A stretch of 64,000 nt of DNA from Perca fluviatilis (Eukaryota > Chordata > Actinopteri > Perciformes > Percidae): NCBI RefSeq assembly GCF_010015445.1, contig NC_053123.1, positions 9,757,434 through 9,821,433 on the forward strand, in the 5' to 3' direction. Below, piece by piece: positions 49,840 to 63,484 of this stretch (the first letter of the stretch is position 1; each line of letters begins with the position of its first letter). The notes under the pieces were generated by a model. The model was not told where the DNA came from, ran no database searches, and worked only from the letters and a program-made list of their open reading frames with translations. Made by a program: the position numbers and the translations under genes.

Positions 49840-49985
49840 GCCGTGACATCAAACCCATCCAACAACTTTAGGGCAACATCCTATGCATAATAATGCATAG
49901 GATGTTGGAATGAGATGCTCACCGATCACATATCAGTTTACATTTGGGTGTCCACATACTTTTGGACATGAGGTGAATGTATCTG
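49840..49985 (+). pseudogene. Decayed Tc1/mariner-like transposon, 3' end
   Basis: GACATCAAACCCATCCAACA reads D-I-K-P-I-Q-Q-L in one frame, like the DLNPIE.L segment that holds the last catalytic residue of Tc1 transposases. Further on, TTGGAATGAGATG and GGGTGTCCACATACTTTTGG match the usual transposase tail and terminal repeat of a common fish Tc1-like element. The part between is deleted and replaced by a perfect palindrome at 49874-49907. Confidence 0.6.
49874..49907. repeat. Perfect 15 bp palindrome with 4-base loop
   Basis: CAACATCCTATGCAT, loop AATA, then ATGCATAGGATGTTG. Confidence 0.95.
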
Positions 49986-50815
49986 GCTTGATCATGTTGC
50001 ATCTCTCCTTTCATCTTTGTATCATTGTTGATTTTTTCGGCACCACCATTAAGAAATAAACGAAATAATACCAACATTCGGTAGTGCTGCTTGTAATCCC
50101 ATGAACGCATCTAGCACAGACATACACATAGACACTAGTCCAATCAATCCCAATCTTTTTACACGCAGGTTTCTTCATTATTATCTATGCCCTCACACAC
50201 ATATAGCCTAGTATACTCACCTCCCAAAAGGATGCACACAATATCATCATACTTACATATGCTTGCAACCTTAGCAAGTGAAATGGACCAAACAGTGCCA
50301 CAGCACGCCTATCTCCCCTTGAGCTGTCCACTGTAATAGACCAGTTCAACATGACGTTATGTTACACACTCACACTGGAACTCAAAGCTGACCGATATCT
50401 TAAATCTAATGGCACTCTTTTTGCAAAACACTACACACAATTATTTGGATTTGGCTGGAGAATGGGTGGAGAAGGTGCAGAAAGACTTTAAGATTGTGTA
50501 TAGTATATTTGATAAGCAGACAAGGTTCAACAGAAATGGAGGCTGAGCGGAAAAAGAAGCCCAGCTAGGTTCACTTCACTGAAGCTGCTATTGTCTGGGC
50601 TTAATAAAATCAGAATGAGTAAGGTCTTTTTTTCACATAATGTGCTTCTTTTTAATAATAGTATAAAATATTCATACAAAACTCAATTATTGCTGATCTA
50701 GACTATGTAAATTTGCAAGTAGAACAGATAACCTAAAATATATGGTTGAAATGAAAGAGGCCTGTTAACACCTACTTAGCAAAAAATAGTTTTCATGTTC
50801 TGTGCTGTTTATTTT

Positions 50816-50924
<109 letters not shown>

Positions 50925-51755
50925 CTATAGAACTGAACTACTGGGTCATTGTTGTGGAGGAGGCATACTAGCACTGTAAACTAATAAAAGACAATCAGGA
51001 GGGAAGTTTTTACAGTATTTGAAGAGGGAGTTTGTAGGTAATAGATGGTGTCCTACAGCTACACACATACTGCGTTATTACCACCTTTACTGTATTTCTG
51101 CATTGATTTTTTTTTTTACATATAAAGGGCCAGTGAGATCTCACACTGGGCTACTGTAGGCTTACTTACCTTACCAAGAAGTGTAAGACTAATAAAGCTG
51201 ACCAGCAGTGATTTTCATGTTGGATTCATGGTGTTCATGATTAAGCACATTAGATGCAGGTGCCATTAACTAAATAAGTAGCGAGGAATGATGAAGTAGA
51301 TTAGGCAGATCAAGGCAGTAAACATCAGGGGAAGTTCTGAAATAGCGCTGTATAGTTTGAAGCTGATTATTCAAGAGTGCCATCTAGTGTTGACAAGTGG
51401 AAGCACTGAATCCATTCAGTCTTGGCCCACTGTAAGACTAGGTTCATTAAATATACTCGAGCAAAAAAGGGAGCTTACAGAAAAAAAACATACAACCACA
51501 TTTTGGGCCCCTGAATAATAGTTGAAGAGACATTGATGGAAACGTACTTTGTAATATAAAGTAATTCAGAATTTTGTTTTTGCAGTTTTTTTCCCTACAG
51601 TGTTATTCCATTAGCTAAAATGTGCTCTGAAAGAACCTCCTCTCTCTACATCCATCACTGATCATTATGGCATCTTAGCGTAATTGCCCTCCCCCTGTTG
51701 TGTGTGCACACTCGCCGGTCCTGAATGCCAGCAGTAATATCTCTGGTACAGAAAA

Positions 51756-51758
<3 letters not shown>

Positions 51759-51804
<46 letters not shown>
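51759..51804 (+). repeat. (GA)23 array
   Basis: A pure GA array. Confidence 0.98.
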
Positions 51805-51809
<5 letters not shown>

Positions 51810-52754
51810 GCATAACCAGCTCATTTCCACCGCCAATCAAATTACCTGACCTAGCAGCAATACATCACTGCCAAACTGTTTATTAAACAAAAAGCCATGA
51901 TTAAATTATTAATGACAGAGATTAATTAAGACCCCATGCACCACACACACACACTCTAACAAAATGTGCACGCACAAAGGCAGGCCGTGAGGCATGCACA
52001 CATAATACACATCAATCCATACACCACATACACGCACACAGGCAAGAATGTCATTACTCTTTTACACACTTTTCAAGCACACAAATGGCTGCACAAATAC
52101 ACAATAACTTAAAATGTCTGCAGCGGCACCAGGGGGGAGTGTGGAGGGAAAATTTTACGTATGACTTTTATATGTGCAGCAGATACAGAAAAATGAGTTT
52201 GCCGGCTGCGTAAACAGTATCAACAAGAAGTCAACAAACAGCCAACATTAACAAGCTCGGTGTCAGCAAACTTTGTCTTGATGTTACCATGAGGGTTTTG
52301 TTTATGGTGGTGCTTATGCTTCTGTAATGGTTTGTTAGCATCTGTTGCAGTTTGGGGCTCAACGTGCTTGTGTGTGCGCGTGTGAGTGTGTGTGCGTGTG
52401 ATAGCAGTTTTGTGGGATGTGAATATAATTTCTCACAGTGTTCTTGTGTGTTTGTGTTTATAACCTTTGCATATTTTTTGTTTTGTTTTTAAAAACAGCC
52501 TAACTTACTGCAAAGGGAGGCTGAGTTCGGCTGGACTGAATATTTCTTTTAGCTTTATCAACAGGTAACTTGAACGTGTAGGCTGTGTACACCAGTGATT
52601 ATAGAACACACCATATGTAAAATCTAAACCATTACTGTAACTACAGTGCTGGATTGAAACTGCAATTACTGAAACCAAATGGCATAACCAAGAAATAATG
52701 CACTTTTAAACACAAAAAAGTAGGAGTCACACTACTGTCTTTTTGAGGCTGTTC

Positions 52755-53045
52755 TTCGGGGCTTTAAAGTAAATGCTAACTTTATCATTGCTATCATGCT
52801 TACAATGACAACGCTAACATGCTGATATTTACCATGTTATCATCGTTAGCATTTGCTGATTCGACTTAGAGACAAAGTACAACTGAGACTGATGATAATG
52901 TCAGTTTTGTGCATTTGTGGTCATAAATCAAAGTATTGGTCAAATACAAATTTTGCCCTGATGATGCCGCTAGATGAAATGTGGGACAATGGATCTCCAT
53001 AGGCCTTCAAATTTTCATGGCATTCCATCCAATAGTTTGAGAAAT
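52755..53045 (+). mobile_element. Second copy of the 33765-34115 dispersed repeat
   Basis: It shares ACAATGACAACGCTAACATG, CATTTGCTGATT, AACTGAGACTGATGATAATG, CAAAGTATTGG and TTTTCATGGCATTCCATCC, in the same order and orientation. Confidence 0.6.
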
Positions 53046-53649
53046 TGAATGCAGTAATAATAATTCTATGCAATTTTTTTTATTTAGCAGAACTATTTGT
53101 GAAACTTCTATTTTACTTGATTGTATTACTTCTCTGTTAGGTACCCTGTATGTTGTTACCAAGGCAACAGATAAGATGTTTTTACCATCCCGAAAATAAC
53201 ATGCATAATAAAAAGGGACAGATATATATATTTAAATGTGAAGAAGCTCCACTTTGTGTTGCAATTGAATCTATTCAAGTCATTTTCTAAAGAACCGTCC
53301 TACTCACCTTTAGCAAGCACAGGTATGGATATGATATGGAAAGCTTGTTTGACACAGTTGGACTTCAGTCCCTTTCCTGTTGTTCCTACCAACATTTCAG
53401 AATGAATGGTCTGCAGTGGCCCGTATTACTGTAATGGAGGATATCTGCAGAGGAGATGCACAAGCGAGGATTACCAGCATGGCTACCAGTCTAACTCTAC
53501 AGCACACTCATTTTATGATAAGTGAGATCTACGGCTTGAGATTGGTCCCGGGGGCAGACCAGTAGACACCAGCCATAAAAAATACACACGCTATAAAAGA
53601 ATGGTAATGTGTGTGCATATGTGTGTGCGTAAAAGACAGAGAACAAATG

Positions 53650-53933
53650 TTGTGTGTGTGTGTGTGTGTGTGTGTGTGAGAGCGTGCCTGTGTGTATGGA
53701 CGCAAAAGAACAAGCCTGAGGAGGCTGAAACAATCAACCAATATCAGCACTTTATGGTGGAGTATACTATATCACCGTGACAAAAAAGGCAGTAAAGTGC
53801 TCGATGCCGCTGTAAAACAATGTGTGATTCTGCAGTGAGATGATCGTTAGCACAGCTGCTTAATTGCCTGACCACTCCTCTCCTGACACACACACATAAA
53901 CACACTCACGACCCAATACCCTACACATGTTAA

Positions 53934-53967
<34 letters not shown>
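53650..53967 (+). repeat. Two (GT)n arrays
   Basis: GT runs at 53650-53678 and 53937-53967. The second is followed by GTGCGTGTGCGCGC. Confidence 0.95.
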
Positions 53968-54387
53968 TTGTGCGTGTGCGCGCAAAGACTTAAGGATACA
54001 CACTACAAACATACAAGTACTGTACACATTCACAAACTATTCCCCGAAGAAGCCATAAAAATGTATGATGGATGATGGGGGAGGCAGTGCAGTTTAATCA
54101 GTCAAGGAGACACAGCAGCATTCAGATGCTGCTTGTTGTTCCAAGACAAATTCATCACGCTGCAATTAGTTTGCAAGACCTCAACCCCGCAGTCTCTTTA
54201 TTACTTTACTGATGCAACCCCACATGCACTGTACCTGTAGTGCTCAAGTCAATATAGCCTCTGTCCCATTAAAAAAACATCAGGATGTTTTGCAGTACTG
54301 TTGTTACATGAAAGTTGAAACTCTAATATAAAAATGCTGACCATTTCCTTTGTGCTTTCCCCAAAAAGCATCCTTTTGATGTCTTAA

Positions 54388-54937
54388 AGCTGCACTGTTT
54401 AATATTTGTTACGGATCAATTAATATTAATTCAAATTGTTTTATAGATCAAATGACTATGTGGCACCTTTTCAAGAAGTCACAGAAAATGATCACCCGTT
54501 CCTGCAGTTACCCTCAACTCTACAAAGCTTTATAGAGTCCTTTAAAGGGAAACTTTACTGATTCAACCGGCTCTGTGCCACTCCAGTGTTAGTGCAGTAT
54601 ACAAACAGATGAACGCTGCCAGGCCTACCTCTATGCCCCCCGACGCCTGGCGCCTCCCCGCTCCCCGCTCCCCGCCCCGCAAACGCGTTGCTGATGAGGG
54701 AGGCCGGTTGAACATCGGCAAAGCTTTCATTTAACTCATTGCTTTGACTTTCTGACCTCTGACTTTGCTGTCTTGAATCCCTTTAACTGCTCTCATAAAC
54801 CCTGTTTCTAGCAGATATTTTACTCAGGAATTGGTGGAGATCAAAACAAGAGTAAAAGGAGACGTAAACGAGGACCTGCATTTCTCACGTGGCCAGAAAC
54901 ATGACTCCAAATTAATTATAATGTTGCGCCATGTGCT
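54388..54937 (+). mobile_element. Probable TTAA-flanked MITE (AGCTGCACTG end)
   Basis: TTAA at 54384-54387 and 54938-54941 bracket AGCTGCACTGTTTAATATTT and, reversed, AGCACATGGCG. The terminal similarity is short. Internal blocks (ATCAAATGACTAT, CACAGAAAAT, AAAAGGAGA) are shared with 26834-27360. A C-rich patch of CGCTCCCCGCTCCCCGCCCCG sits near 54660. Confidence 0.5.
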
Positions 54938-55865
54938 TTAAGCTTAAAGGACTGCCCCAAAGTGGTACATTTGCATATTTAGTTATGAATGTTGTTTCCG
55001 TTTGTGGTGGATTACTGTTAAATTAAGAATGATATTATGAGTATGAGATCTCATCAGACTCCATCTGTGAGAAATGTATTTTTCAGTACAAAAATACTCG
55101 TTCTGTAGCTCAATTTTTTGAGCAGTAATTCACCACTAGTCAAAAGTGCCATGAAAATAAATACTCTAAAGATGATGCTGCATTGTCATCTGTTGAGTGT
55201 AGACAAGTGGGCTTCACTTTGACAGTACTGATGATAAAGTTTCAAACGACAAGCCTCATTCCCTTTTCTTTTACATGTGTTTTATATGTTTCCCCAATTA
55301 AACATTACCTCTCTTTGGCCAGTGCACTCAGTGATCCTTTCAGCCTCATGTGATGAGAGGACGTCCAACATGGCTTCCCCTGGCATGTGACCAAACCCAA
55401 AGACAACACAGAAAAGCACAGAGACAAACAAGGGAAAGTACTTCCATATGCCACTGTGTGTAGGCGTGTGTGAGGTCTGATAAAATCAATGTATTCGCAA
55501 ACAGGAGAGTGTGTTTGTCAGACCCATTAAAGGCATCTGTCAGATAACTTTCTACACTGTGTATGGTTTTCTCATATGAGAGGGAGAGAGAGGTATCTGT
55601 AGTATAAACAGCGCCAGTATCCTGTGACCTATAAATCAGACACAGTCTTGTGTTAACAGTAGCGGCTGAGTGAAAGGTGTGTGTGAAGGATCATTTAAAT
55701 TAACCATGAAAGAAATCACACTACCACCCTGTCTTTCATCCATGACATTCCTCCCTGCTCCCTCTCCATCCAAGAACACATAGCCAATGAAATCATCCAT
55801 GTGTTTCCAGCACAGTGTTTTCAAATTTTATATGGAACAAACTAGCAACTTTACCAAGTAATACC

Positions 55866-56170
55866 ATGGCTAGTCTCGCTTTGCCAGACCCTCCTCCAAA
55901 GCACGCTGAAGGAGGGTCTGGCTATTCCACATGGGATCTGGGGATGGAAAGAAAACTTGCTCTGGTTTAATGGCATTTCTTTAAACCAGATTGGACAGAT
56001 AGCATAGCTAGCTGTCTCAATTTACCATGCAGAGATTGTAGGAGCAGTTAACCATAGTCCTCATAAATCCAGCGAATTTAAAATTCCAACACAAAGAAAG
56101 TGGAAGGAAACGGAAAAATAAATGGAATTTCCTTCAGCACCGGAGCAATCCCGGAAGTGGAACGCGAAGG
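55866..56170 (+). mobile_element. Dispersed repeat with GCCAGACCCTCCTCC hairpin
   Basis: It begins CTAGTCTCGCTTTGCCAGAC with a near-perfect hairpin (GCCAGACCCTCCTCC / GGAGGGTCTGGC). It continues to ACCGGAGCAATCCCGGAAGT near 56145. The opening is familiar from a common teleost MITE; the far boundary is approximate. Confidence 0.5.
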
Positions 56171-57640
56171 ATATAGAGTTAACCATGGCTAACATCCCAA
56201 TACCATTTTTGGTCTACAAAAGAAATGAAACTTGAAATTGGATATTGCCATACATAGACAGATTAGTAAAGCTTGATATAAACCGAATCACTGTGACGTC
56301 ACGCTAACACAAAAAAACACAGACAAATGGCAGTGCGGAGATATGTGAAATCGGCAAACTTGTTTATTTCTGTTGTTGTATTTTCAGCCATCACTGTAAA
56401 GTTTAAAGATATATTGTATGTAGATATGGTCGGACCTGATCTGACATTTCAGCTTATTTTCTGTACTGTGTTGCTTTGCTAGTGTCTTCAAATAAACCAA
56501 ATCTAGTGTTACGAACAGCAACATCTCACTGCTGGTCGGACTGATTGCTAGTTTGGGTGGTGTCATTTTCTTTAGTCTTTGGCCCAACAGATATATTAGG
56601 TCTCCAGCTTAACGTTACTGAAAGTGTTGACATATGAAAGCATCAAACAATGAATGGGATGAAAGTATATCCAGTTATTCCTCGTCTCTGTTTGCTCAGC
56701 ACTGTTACATTTTATGTAGCTAGTTTGTTTGTCTGATTGAGTTTAAAGAATGATTCATGTTTATCTCTTTTTTTAGCAATGTTTCTACACACCAAGCCAT
56801 GTCAAGGGAAATAATAGGTTTACTCTGAGTGGATTTAACAATATACTTTATTATAGATATGGTACTGCAAGTATAGCTAAATAAAAATTAATTTAAAAAA
56901 ACTTATTTAAGTGAGGATAGATTCTCAAATATATTAATATCAGGTTTAGAAGTTACCAGTACCTCAGTATTACTCCACTCATCCCCACTTTGAGGAATAC
57001 TCAATTCAACTTACTCATACCATCAGGCAGACTAGTGTATGGTCATTTACATACACAGAAACTGGAATGGAATATGGAATATTTCATATATTTAATATCT
57101 TATCACCCAAATGTTAGGCAACAAGCAGATCTCCCGAAACCTCTGGGATTTCACATTTTATGCAAAGGTTGAGTGAAACAATACAATCTTCAATTTTGCT
57201 GCCCGTCGCTGTAGACTTTGCGAGCGTGTGTGTATCGATGTGAAGTACTGTATGTGTGTGCAACAGTGTTACAATGTATAGGCATGTGTGTGTTTGTGTC
57301 GCCTAGTTTATGGCCAGTCAGCACTAATACAGGCACTCAACCATAATGAGTAATGAAGGGGCATCAATAACAGCCATGAGCGACATATCTGACAGGACAG
57401 CTTTTAATAATGGCCACCGTCAGCAGAGACAGACAGACAGGCAGACAGATGGAGAAAGTAAGTGATGCAAAGTAGAGATTAGAATAGTTAAGGAAGGGAG
57501 CAGAAGAGAGGGTAGGAGAGTGTTGATAGAGACAGATGGATAAAGATTGGGGAAGAGGAAAAGAGAGAGAGGTTGGGTAACAAATAGAGACAGAGAGTAG
57601 CTGGAGCAAACATGGGATGGAGGCATCAAGGGTGATCCTT

Positions 57641-57770
57641 CCATCCATTTGTCCATTATCATACCCACTTATCCTTAGCGGGATTGCGGAGGGCTGGCGC
57701 CTATCCCAGTATGCTTTGGGGGAGAAGCTGGGTACACCCTAGAGATCACTAGTCTAGCAGATTTAAACCA
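57641..57770 (+). mobile_element. LINE/SINE-type 3' fragment
   Basis: The order CATCCATTTGTCCATTATC, ACTTATCCTTAGCGGGATTG, GGCTGGCGCCTATCCCAG, GCTGGGTACACCCTAGAGAT matches a very common fish retroelement tail. It is short and diverged. Confidence 0.5.
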
Positions 57771-59763
57771 TTTTGCTGTATGGCAACCGTGCTACGATGC
57801 ATCACAGCGATCATGCTGGTCCAGGGTGATCGGCGAGATACTAGAGGTAAAATCTTTTAGGAGTGATACACATCAGCAGCATCACGCTAGTCAAAAATTT
57901 TAATTGTCTTTCCATGTGACGGTGAACCACTGAAATAACAAAAAAAAAAGACCGGAAGAAGTGCGTAACAGCTAGCCTGGCTCTGTCCAAAGTTAAGACA
58001 TTTCCTAAATAACTCTCTACAAGAAAGTGATTAATTATAGTATTATGTGCATATATAATTCTTAAACTTTTGACCCCTCCATCATCTTGCATTTCCAGTC
58101 AGTCCTACATTTCCTGATATCCTACAATGCATTGGGTACAATGAATTCACTGGTGGATTTGTTGTTACACAATTACAATTAAACTCATGAAAGTAGACTT
58201 AAGCTGACATTGTGGTAAGCTATAGTACAGAAAAATTAAAGACCCTTACTGGACAATTCCTCATCCTAATGCGTAATTTCCTCATGAACCACAGTATCGT
58301 GGAACACGATCAACTTGGTCCAAGCTAACTTTGTATTCAAACTCAAAGTAATGCTGCTGAACTTTTATTCTCAATTCTTTCAGGTAGCCTGCATCTACAC
58401 CAAACTCTCCTCATTTTCTTCTCTGTTCTTGTCCGTTTCCTTTTTCCTCTTTAATTAATTTCCTTCACTTACTACGGTTTCTGCATGCGCCTTTATGTGC
58501 GTTTATTGATTACATATTCTATTTTGATGCACCTGTAATATACTATTTTAATGGCTGTGGTTAGTTGCCACTGGCATGTGTCTTCCTCTCTGTCTTGTCT
58601 CCAAATCACATCAATTCTCAGAGCGCATCAAACTTATTGTTACACTGAGACTTAGATTGTCATTGATCTAGTAAAAAGTTTGTGGCATATTGATAATTAT
58701 GTTGTAAATACGGAAGTTAGGGCATCCGTTCCAATTTCCTTCATGGACTGCAGGAAATGACTCAACTTTATAGAGAGCAAAACCAAAAGCAATTAAGACC
58801 TTTTGCTGTTCATCACTGGAATTGAATTGTGTGAAATACGACCCAGTCATTATTAGCTGGCTGCTGCGCCGCAGTATTTTCAGTAATTTTCTTTTTTTTT
58901 TTTTACAAATAATTTCAAAAAGCAGAAGTAAAATGGATAGGGCAATTTTAATTAGGCTAGAGCTGTATTATATTATTATTGCCGTAATAACAAAAAAAAT
59001 ACCCATGGCCAAGCAGGGATAAAGTGTCCCATGAATGGTAATTCTATTATTACCTTAAATCAAACTGATATCACACAATTCTGGTTGACAGAGAGATAAC
59101 TTCAGTGGAAAAACAATACGCAGTTTTCTCCGTGTTTGGTTTCATGCTTTTAATGAAAGACACAAATGTTTCTGCAGCAATTTCTTTTGGTTGACAGCAG
59201 CACAGACTTTGGACACGGATATGTGTATGTGTTTGTGTGATTGTGCAAGGGTGATAGATGGACAGAGAAAGAAAGAAACAGATATAGACAGAGAGGCAGA
59301 CAGGAACACAGACAGATAAAAGCTCCATCGTCCATCTTACTTAAAATGTAAATGGTTGTGTTGGGATTGGTTAGGGCTTCACTGCTAACGAGGCACATCG
59401 GGATGATAGATGGAGCTTTAATTCTGAAAAGGAATTGAACTACAGGCCTGGGAAACATTCGTTAAGCAGCATGACACTCTTCCCATCCATCTGTGCTTCC
59501 CCACCCTCCCTTTCAGCTCTTCTTTCCGTCCATTCTGCCACCTTGGTTCACCATTAGTCAGACACCATGTCCTGCCTCAGCCATCTATCAATCTATTGTT
59601 TCCTCCCTCTTTCCCTCCATCTACCACTTTCTCATTTTCAAACTCTTTCATCTGAATATCATTCCTACCTCATCCTCTGTGCATTCCTCCAACAGTGCAT
59701 TACAAGTGTGCTAATCTTCCATTTAGAATAAGTCAATTCTGTCTTTTTACCACTTTGGTCTAG

Positions 59764-60280
59764 CAGTGTTGTAATCAAGACCACCTAAACCGAGACCAAG
59801 TCATCACCAAGACCAGTATCAAGACCAAGTCAAGACCAAGACTTTGAGGGGTTGAGACCAAGTCAAGACCCAGACCAAGGCAGGGCAAGACCGAGTCAAG
59901 ACCAAGACCAGACCAGTGCCAGACAGCCAGAGCTTCTTCTGTGTCTCGCATTCACTTTCTTGGAGAGGGGGTTAACAGTAACAAATTTAGAAATCAATTA
60001 GAAATGAGTCAAGTTATTTGTTGCATTCTAAGCAGGAAGTTTTACATCCAATCACAGTAATGATGTTAACACATACAATCAGACAATGCTGAGGTAACAT
60101 AGTGATATCCCTGCAGTTGTGGTCTTGACCGGTCTTGAAATAAAATCCAGTCTTCTGTATCTGAGACCGAGACAAGACCGAGTAAATATGCGGTCGAGTC
60201 TGAGTTGAGATTGAGACCTTCAAAAAGTGGTCTTGAGACCATTCTTAAGACCAAGAACGATCTTGAGTACTACAACACTG
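59764..60280 (+). mobile_element. hAT-type MITE with GACCAAGTC-type internal repeats
   Basis: The left end CAGTGTTGTAATCAAGACCA and the right end (reversed) CAGTGTTGTAGTACTCAAGA are inverted repeats. Flanks TGGTCTAG (59756-59763) and TGGTGCAG (60281-60288) agree at 6 of 8 positions, a decayed 8 bp duplication. Both halves carry many degenerate copies of AAGACCAAGTC. Confidence 0.75.
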
Positions 60281-60340
60281 TGGTGCAGATGGAAATATCT
60301 CAACTGGTGGCTGGATTACGATTATGGTAAATTTGCAGTG

Positions 60341-60700
60341 GTGGAAAGTAATTAACCAGTAGTGTATGTGATACGCAGGAATACGTCATATACCTGCTAT
60401 GAAAGCTCCAGGATTTCCATATACCCACTTAAAAGGTTACGTAACCAGAGCTGACAGAACCTTCATTTCAGCTATTTGTTTTTGCAAATACAGAGTCGAG
60501 AGATGTAACAGCAAATTGAACAAACGCTGAAGAAGGTGCAGAGAGTACCCAGACAGTATACCCACTACAATAAACTAGAGTAGACTACACCACTGTAACT
60601 AAGTACATTTACTCAAGTACTGTACTTAAGTACAATTTTTACTCACTTGTACTTTACTTAATTTTGCCACTCTATTTACTACTTCGGAGAGAAACGTTGT
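60341..60700 (+). mobile_element. 'GTACATTTACTCAAGTACTG' repeat
   Basis: GTGGTGGAAAGTAATT opens the segment. After an interruption, CTAAGTACATTTACTCAAGT and GTACTTAAGTACAATTTTTA follow. This is a well-known abundant fish repeat. A short related start (GTGGTGGAAAATGTACTC) is at 17252-17271. Confidence 0.6.
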
Positions 60701-61232
60701 TTTTCAAATTAAGATTTTACACAGAAAAAATATGATCAGTTTATAAAATAGAACACTTGTTACAGATCAAACTACCAGAGGTATATGAAGTACTTACATT
60801 TATGTACCGCTTACATGTAAATACATCAGTAATAATAATGTAATAGTATAACACTGACAGTAGCTACTCTGCCTTATGAGCGCTGTTACTTTTGATACAT
60901 ACTTATACATTTTTGAATGCAGCAGTATTTTTCGATTGTGGTATTGCTACTTTTAGATAAGGAAATTATATTTATTAATGATATATTTTAAGTGTGAGGG
61001 TAACCCTGCATCACTATTCCTTTTCTTCCCCTTATCTAGCTTTCGCTCCATTCTCCCGCCTACAGCGTTCATCATTCATCACCCCGTGTCCAACGCCGTT
61101 TCATTCTTCCTGTGTGCTTACCCTCTCTCCCTCTTCCTCTGCAACACATTATTCCTCACACCAACCATCCATCCAGGCGGTTTGATCCCTCCCACTCCTA
61201 TACTTTTTCATTCCTCTTCATCACACCCTTAC

Positions 61233-61235
<3 letters not shown>

Positions 61236-61295
<60 letters not shown>
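61236..61295 (+). repeat. (CT)n array
   Basis: A pure CT array of 60 bases within a pyrimidine-rich strand (61000-61330). Confidence 0.98.
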
Positions 61296-61297
<2 letters not shown>

Positions 61298-61691
61298 GAC
61301 TGTCCGCAGCGCCACACCCTGCCATCCCTGCCTCTGTGTTACATATTCTTCACATTTATCAAGTCTCCTGCCTAAAATCAAAACACTTGTCCCCTCATCT
61401 GTCCTACTTTACATCCCACTCTCACAGTTTATTGATTCATCCTAATCTCTACTTTGATGCTGTCAAGAAAACTGCTTTCCTTTTTGGTAAATTGTTCATC
61501 CACCTTCCTCCACCTATGGTCTTTTGTTTTATCCTGGGATCTCTTTACCACAAAGTGTTCTAGATATATATTCCCTTACAGTCAGTGTAGAACTGTATTA
61601 TGAGCTCTTTTCTTTACATTGCAGGTTTAAGCCAGCAATCTGTTTTTTTCTGCTTATGGTCAATCCATCTTTCCCTCCCTCCCCTGACCCC

Positions 61692-61693
<2 letters not shown>

Positions 61694-61726
<33 letters not shown>
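61694..61726 (+). repeat. (CT)n array
   Basis: A pure CT array of about 33 bases. Confidence 0.97.
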
Positions 61727-61728
<2 letters not shown>

Positions 61729-61876
61729 GCATCCATCCATCTACCACCCCTCCTCTCCTTAGTGTTACATATGAGCCAGGGGCGATGTAATGATTGGTTT
61801 AAACAGGTAGTCTGAATGCATGGAGGCTCGCTAAACTATACCAATGTGTGTTTGTGAGTAGCTACTCGCTGCTGTC

Positions 61877-61879
<3 letters not shown>

Positions 61880-61912
<33 letters not shown>
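61880..61912 (+). repeat. (GT)n array
   Basis: A pure GT array, the first of three within 350 bp. Confidence 0.97.
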
Positions 61913-61914
<2 letters not shown>

Positions 61915-61986
61915 TATGAGGCTGTGCTCTTTTTATCACATTATCAAGTACCAATAGGATGAGTGTGTGCTGCCAGGGATTCATAA

Positions 61987-61988
<2 letters not shown>

Positions 61989-62039
<51 letters not shown>

Positions 62040-62044
62040 TGTGT
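61989..62044 (+). repeat. (GT)n array
   Basis: A GT array with one TATGTG interruption. Confidence 0.97.
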
Positions 62045-62180
62045 TAGGTGGTACTATTTCTCAGGTGCTTTATCAGGAGTTTAAATCAGAGTTTATGGCT
62101 AATGTGGACACATTGTGTGTCTGTGCTATAGTTATTCTTTTATCTGACACACATTGTACGTAAATGTGAAATAAAGGGTG

Positions 62181-62182
<2 letters not shown>

Positions 62183-62229
<47 letters not shown>
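62183..62229 (+). repeat. (GT)n array
   Basis: A pure GT array, the third in the cluster. Confidence 0.97.
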
Positions 62230-62232
<3 letters not shown>

Positions 62233-63298
62233 GCATCCTTGGCAGTCCATCTGGGTATAATCTGATTCCTTTTCCTTTTGGAACAACATGGCAGTACAGT
62301 GCATTAGACATCTTACTGTAAGTTTAAACCAGTGGGCTTTTATTGTGTGCAGGCAGTGTGAATAGGCAGACAGGCAGGATTGTTGAAAATTTGGTGATGA
62401 CTTTACTGGTCGGGTTTTTCAGTCACACCCAATAGCGCAGCACGAGGTCACTGCAGAAGATGCAAGTTTTCCAGGAAAAGTTCCCTGTTTTCTTGTTAAT
62501 GTTTAACTCCAACGTCACCATGACGTCACCCATATCATATCATGTAATGTACCATATTGCCCATGAGCTTGTGCACTTACAGTATACGTGTATCCTTGTA
62601 TGCACACTAGTAAAACACAATGTGCAAAGAAAGGGGGGACCTGCTCATCAAAATATTTTTCCATAGAACCGCTGGTGGTCAACAAACTCCACAGGGGAAA
62701 GGAGATACAGCTGAGATTTTTACTACAGTTGTTGTTTCCATCACTGCAATTTAGTTTGCAGCAGTCTGTATATTACTTTGTTACTCTGCGACATAGCGTT
62801 CCCTATGCAACCATTTATGATCAAACAGATGTCTTCTATCCTCCTATAAAGATATAATGTCTGACTGGGGTTAAAAACAATGTTTAAATCCAAGATTTCT
62901 CCTCAGATTGCACCACCCACTGGTCTACCTACTAAACTTATGTTCCAGCGAGGAAGAAAAGCAGAGGTGCCATCATCCGTGTAAATAATAGATTTCCCAT
63001 GAGGTCTACATAGGGAATTCAATATGACCGAATCACAGAGAAATGTACGGAATGCCGAGGTCACAAATGGGGCTAATGTCCAACAACCTTCTTGACTGCA
63101 ACAAGTACTGTACTGTAGGCCTTCTGTGTGACTGACAAGTGGTCTAGATTGTGCCTGTATGCGTACGTGTTTGTGTTTGAGTACGACAGAGAAAGAGAGA
63201 GTGAAGAGAGAGATTAGGCAAAAGATAAAAGTTTAAAAGGAAACCCTGCTCTTGTGAGTTTTACATCATGATAGAGGAGTACACATAAAATCACATTC

Positions 63299-63484
63299 TA
63301 GATTGGATAAGAAACAACAATGTCAACTTGTCATGACAAAAACCGAATGACACTTAATGACAGAAGTCATAAACGTTCATGACTTGTTTATAACATTTAG
63401 GACACGTTCATGACAGTGTACTGTCATAGTTACGACAGTGTCATGTCATGATTATGTCGATACCTTCAAGTAAAGTGTTACCCC
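63299..63484 (-). mobile_element. 'GGTAACACTTTACTTGAAGG' repeat, terminal part
   Basis: On the minus strand the repeat starts GGTAACACTTTACTTGAAGG near 63484, then has several near-palindromic TCATGACA/TGTCATGA units, and ends toward TTGACATTGTTGTTTCTTAT. The sequence is a common fish repeat; its superfamily is not assigned. Confidence 0.6.

Noticed and set aside
60978..61445. 155-residue plus-strand frame
   Set aside because: It is driven by pyrimidine-rich DNA and a CT array; no recognisable protein features.
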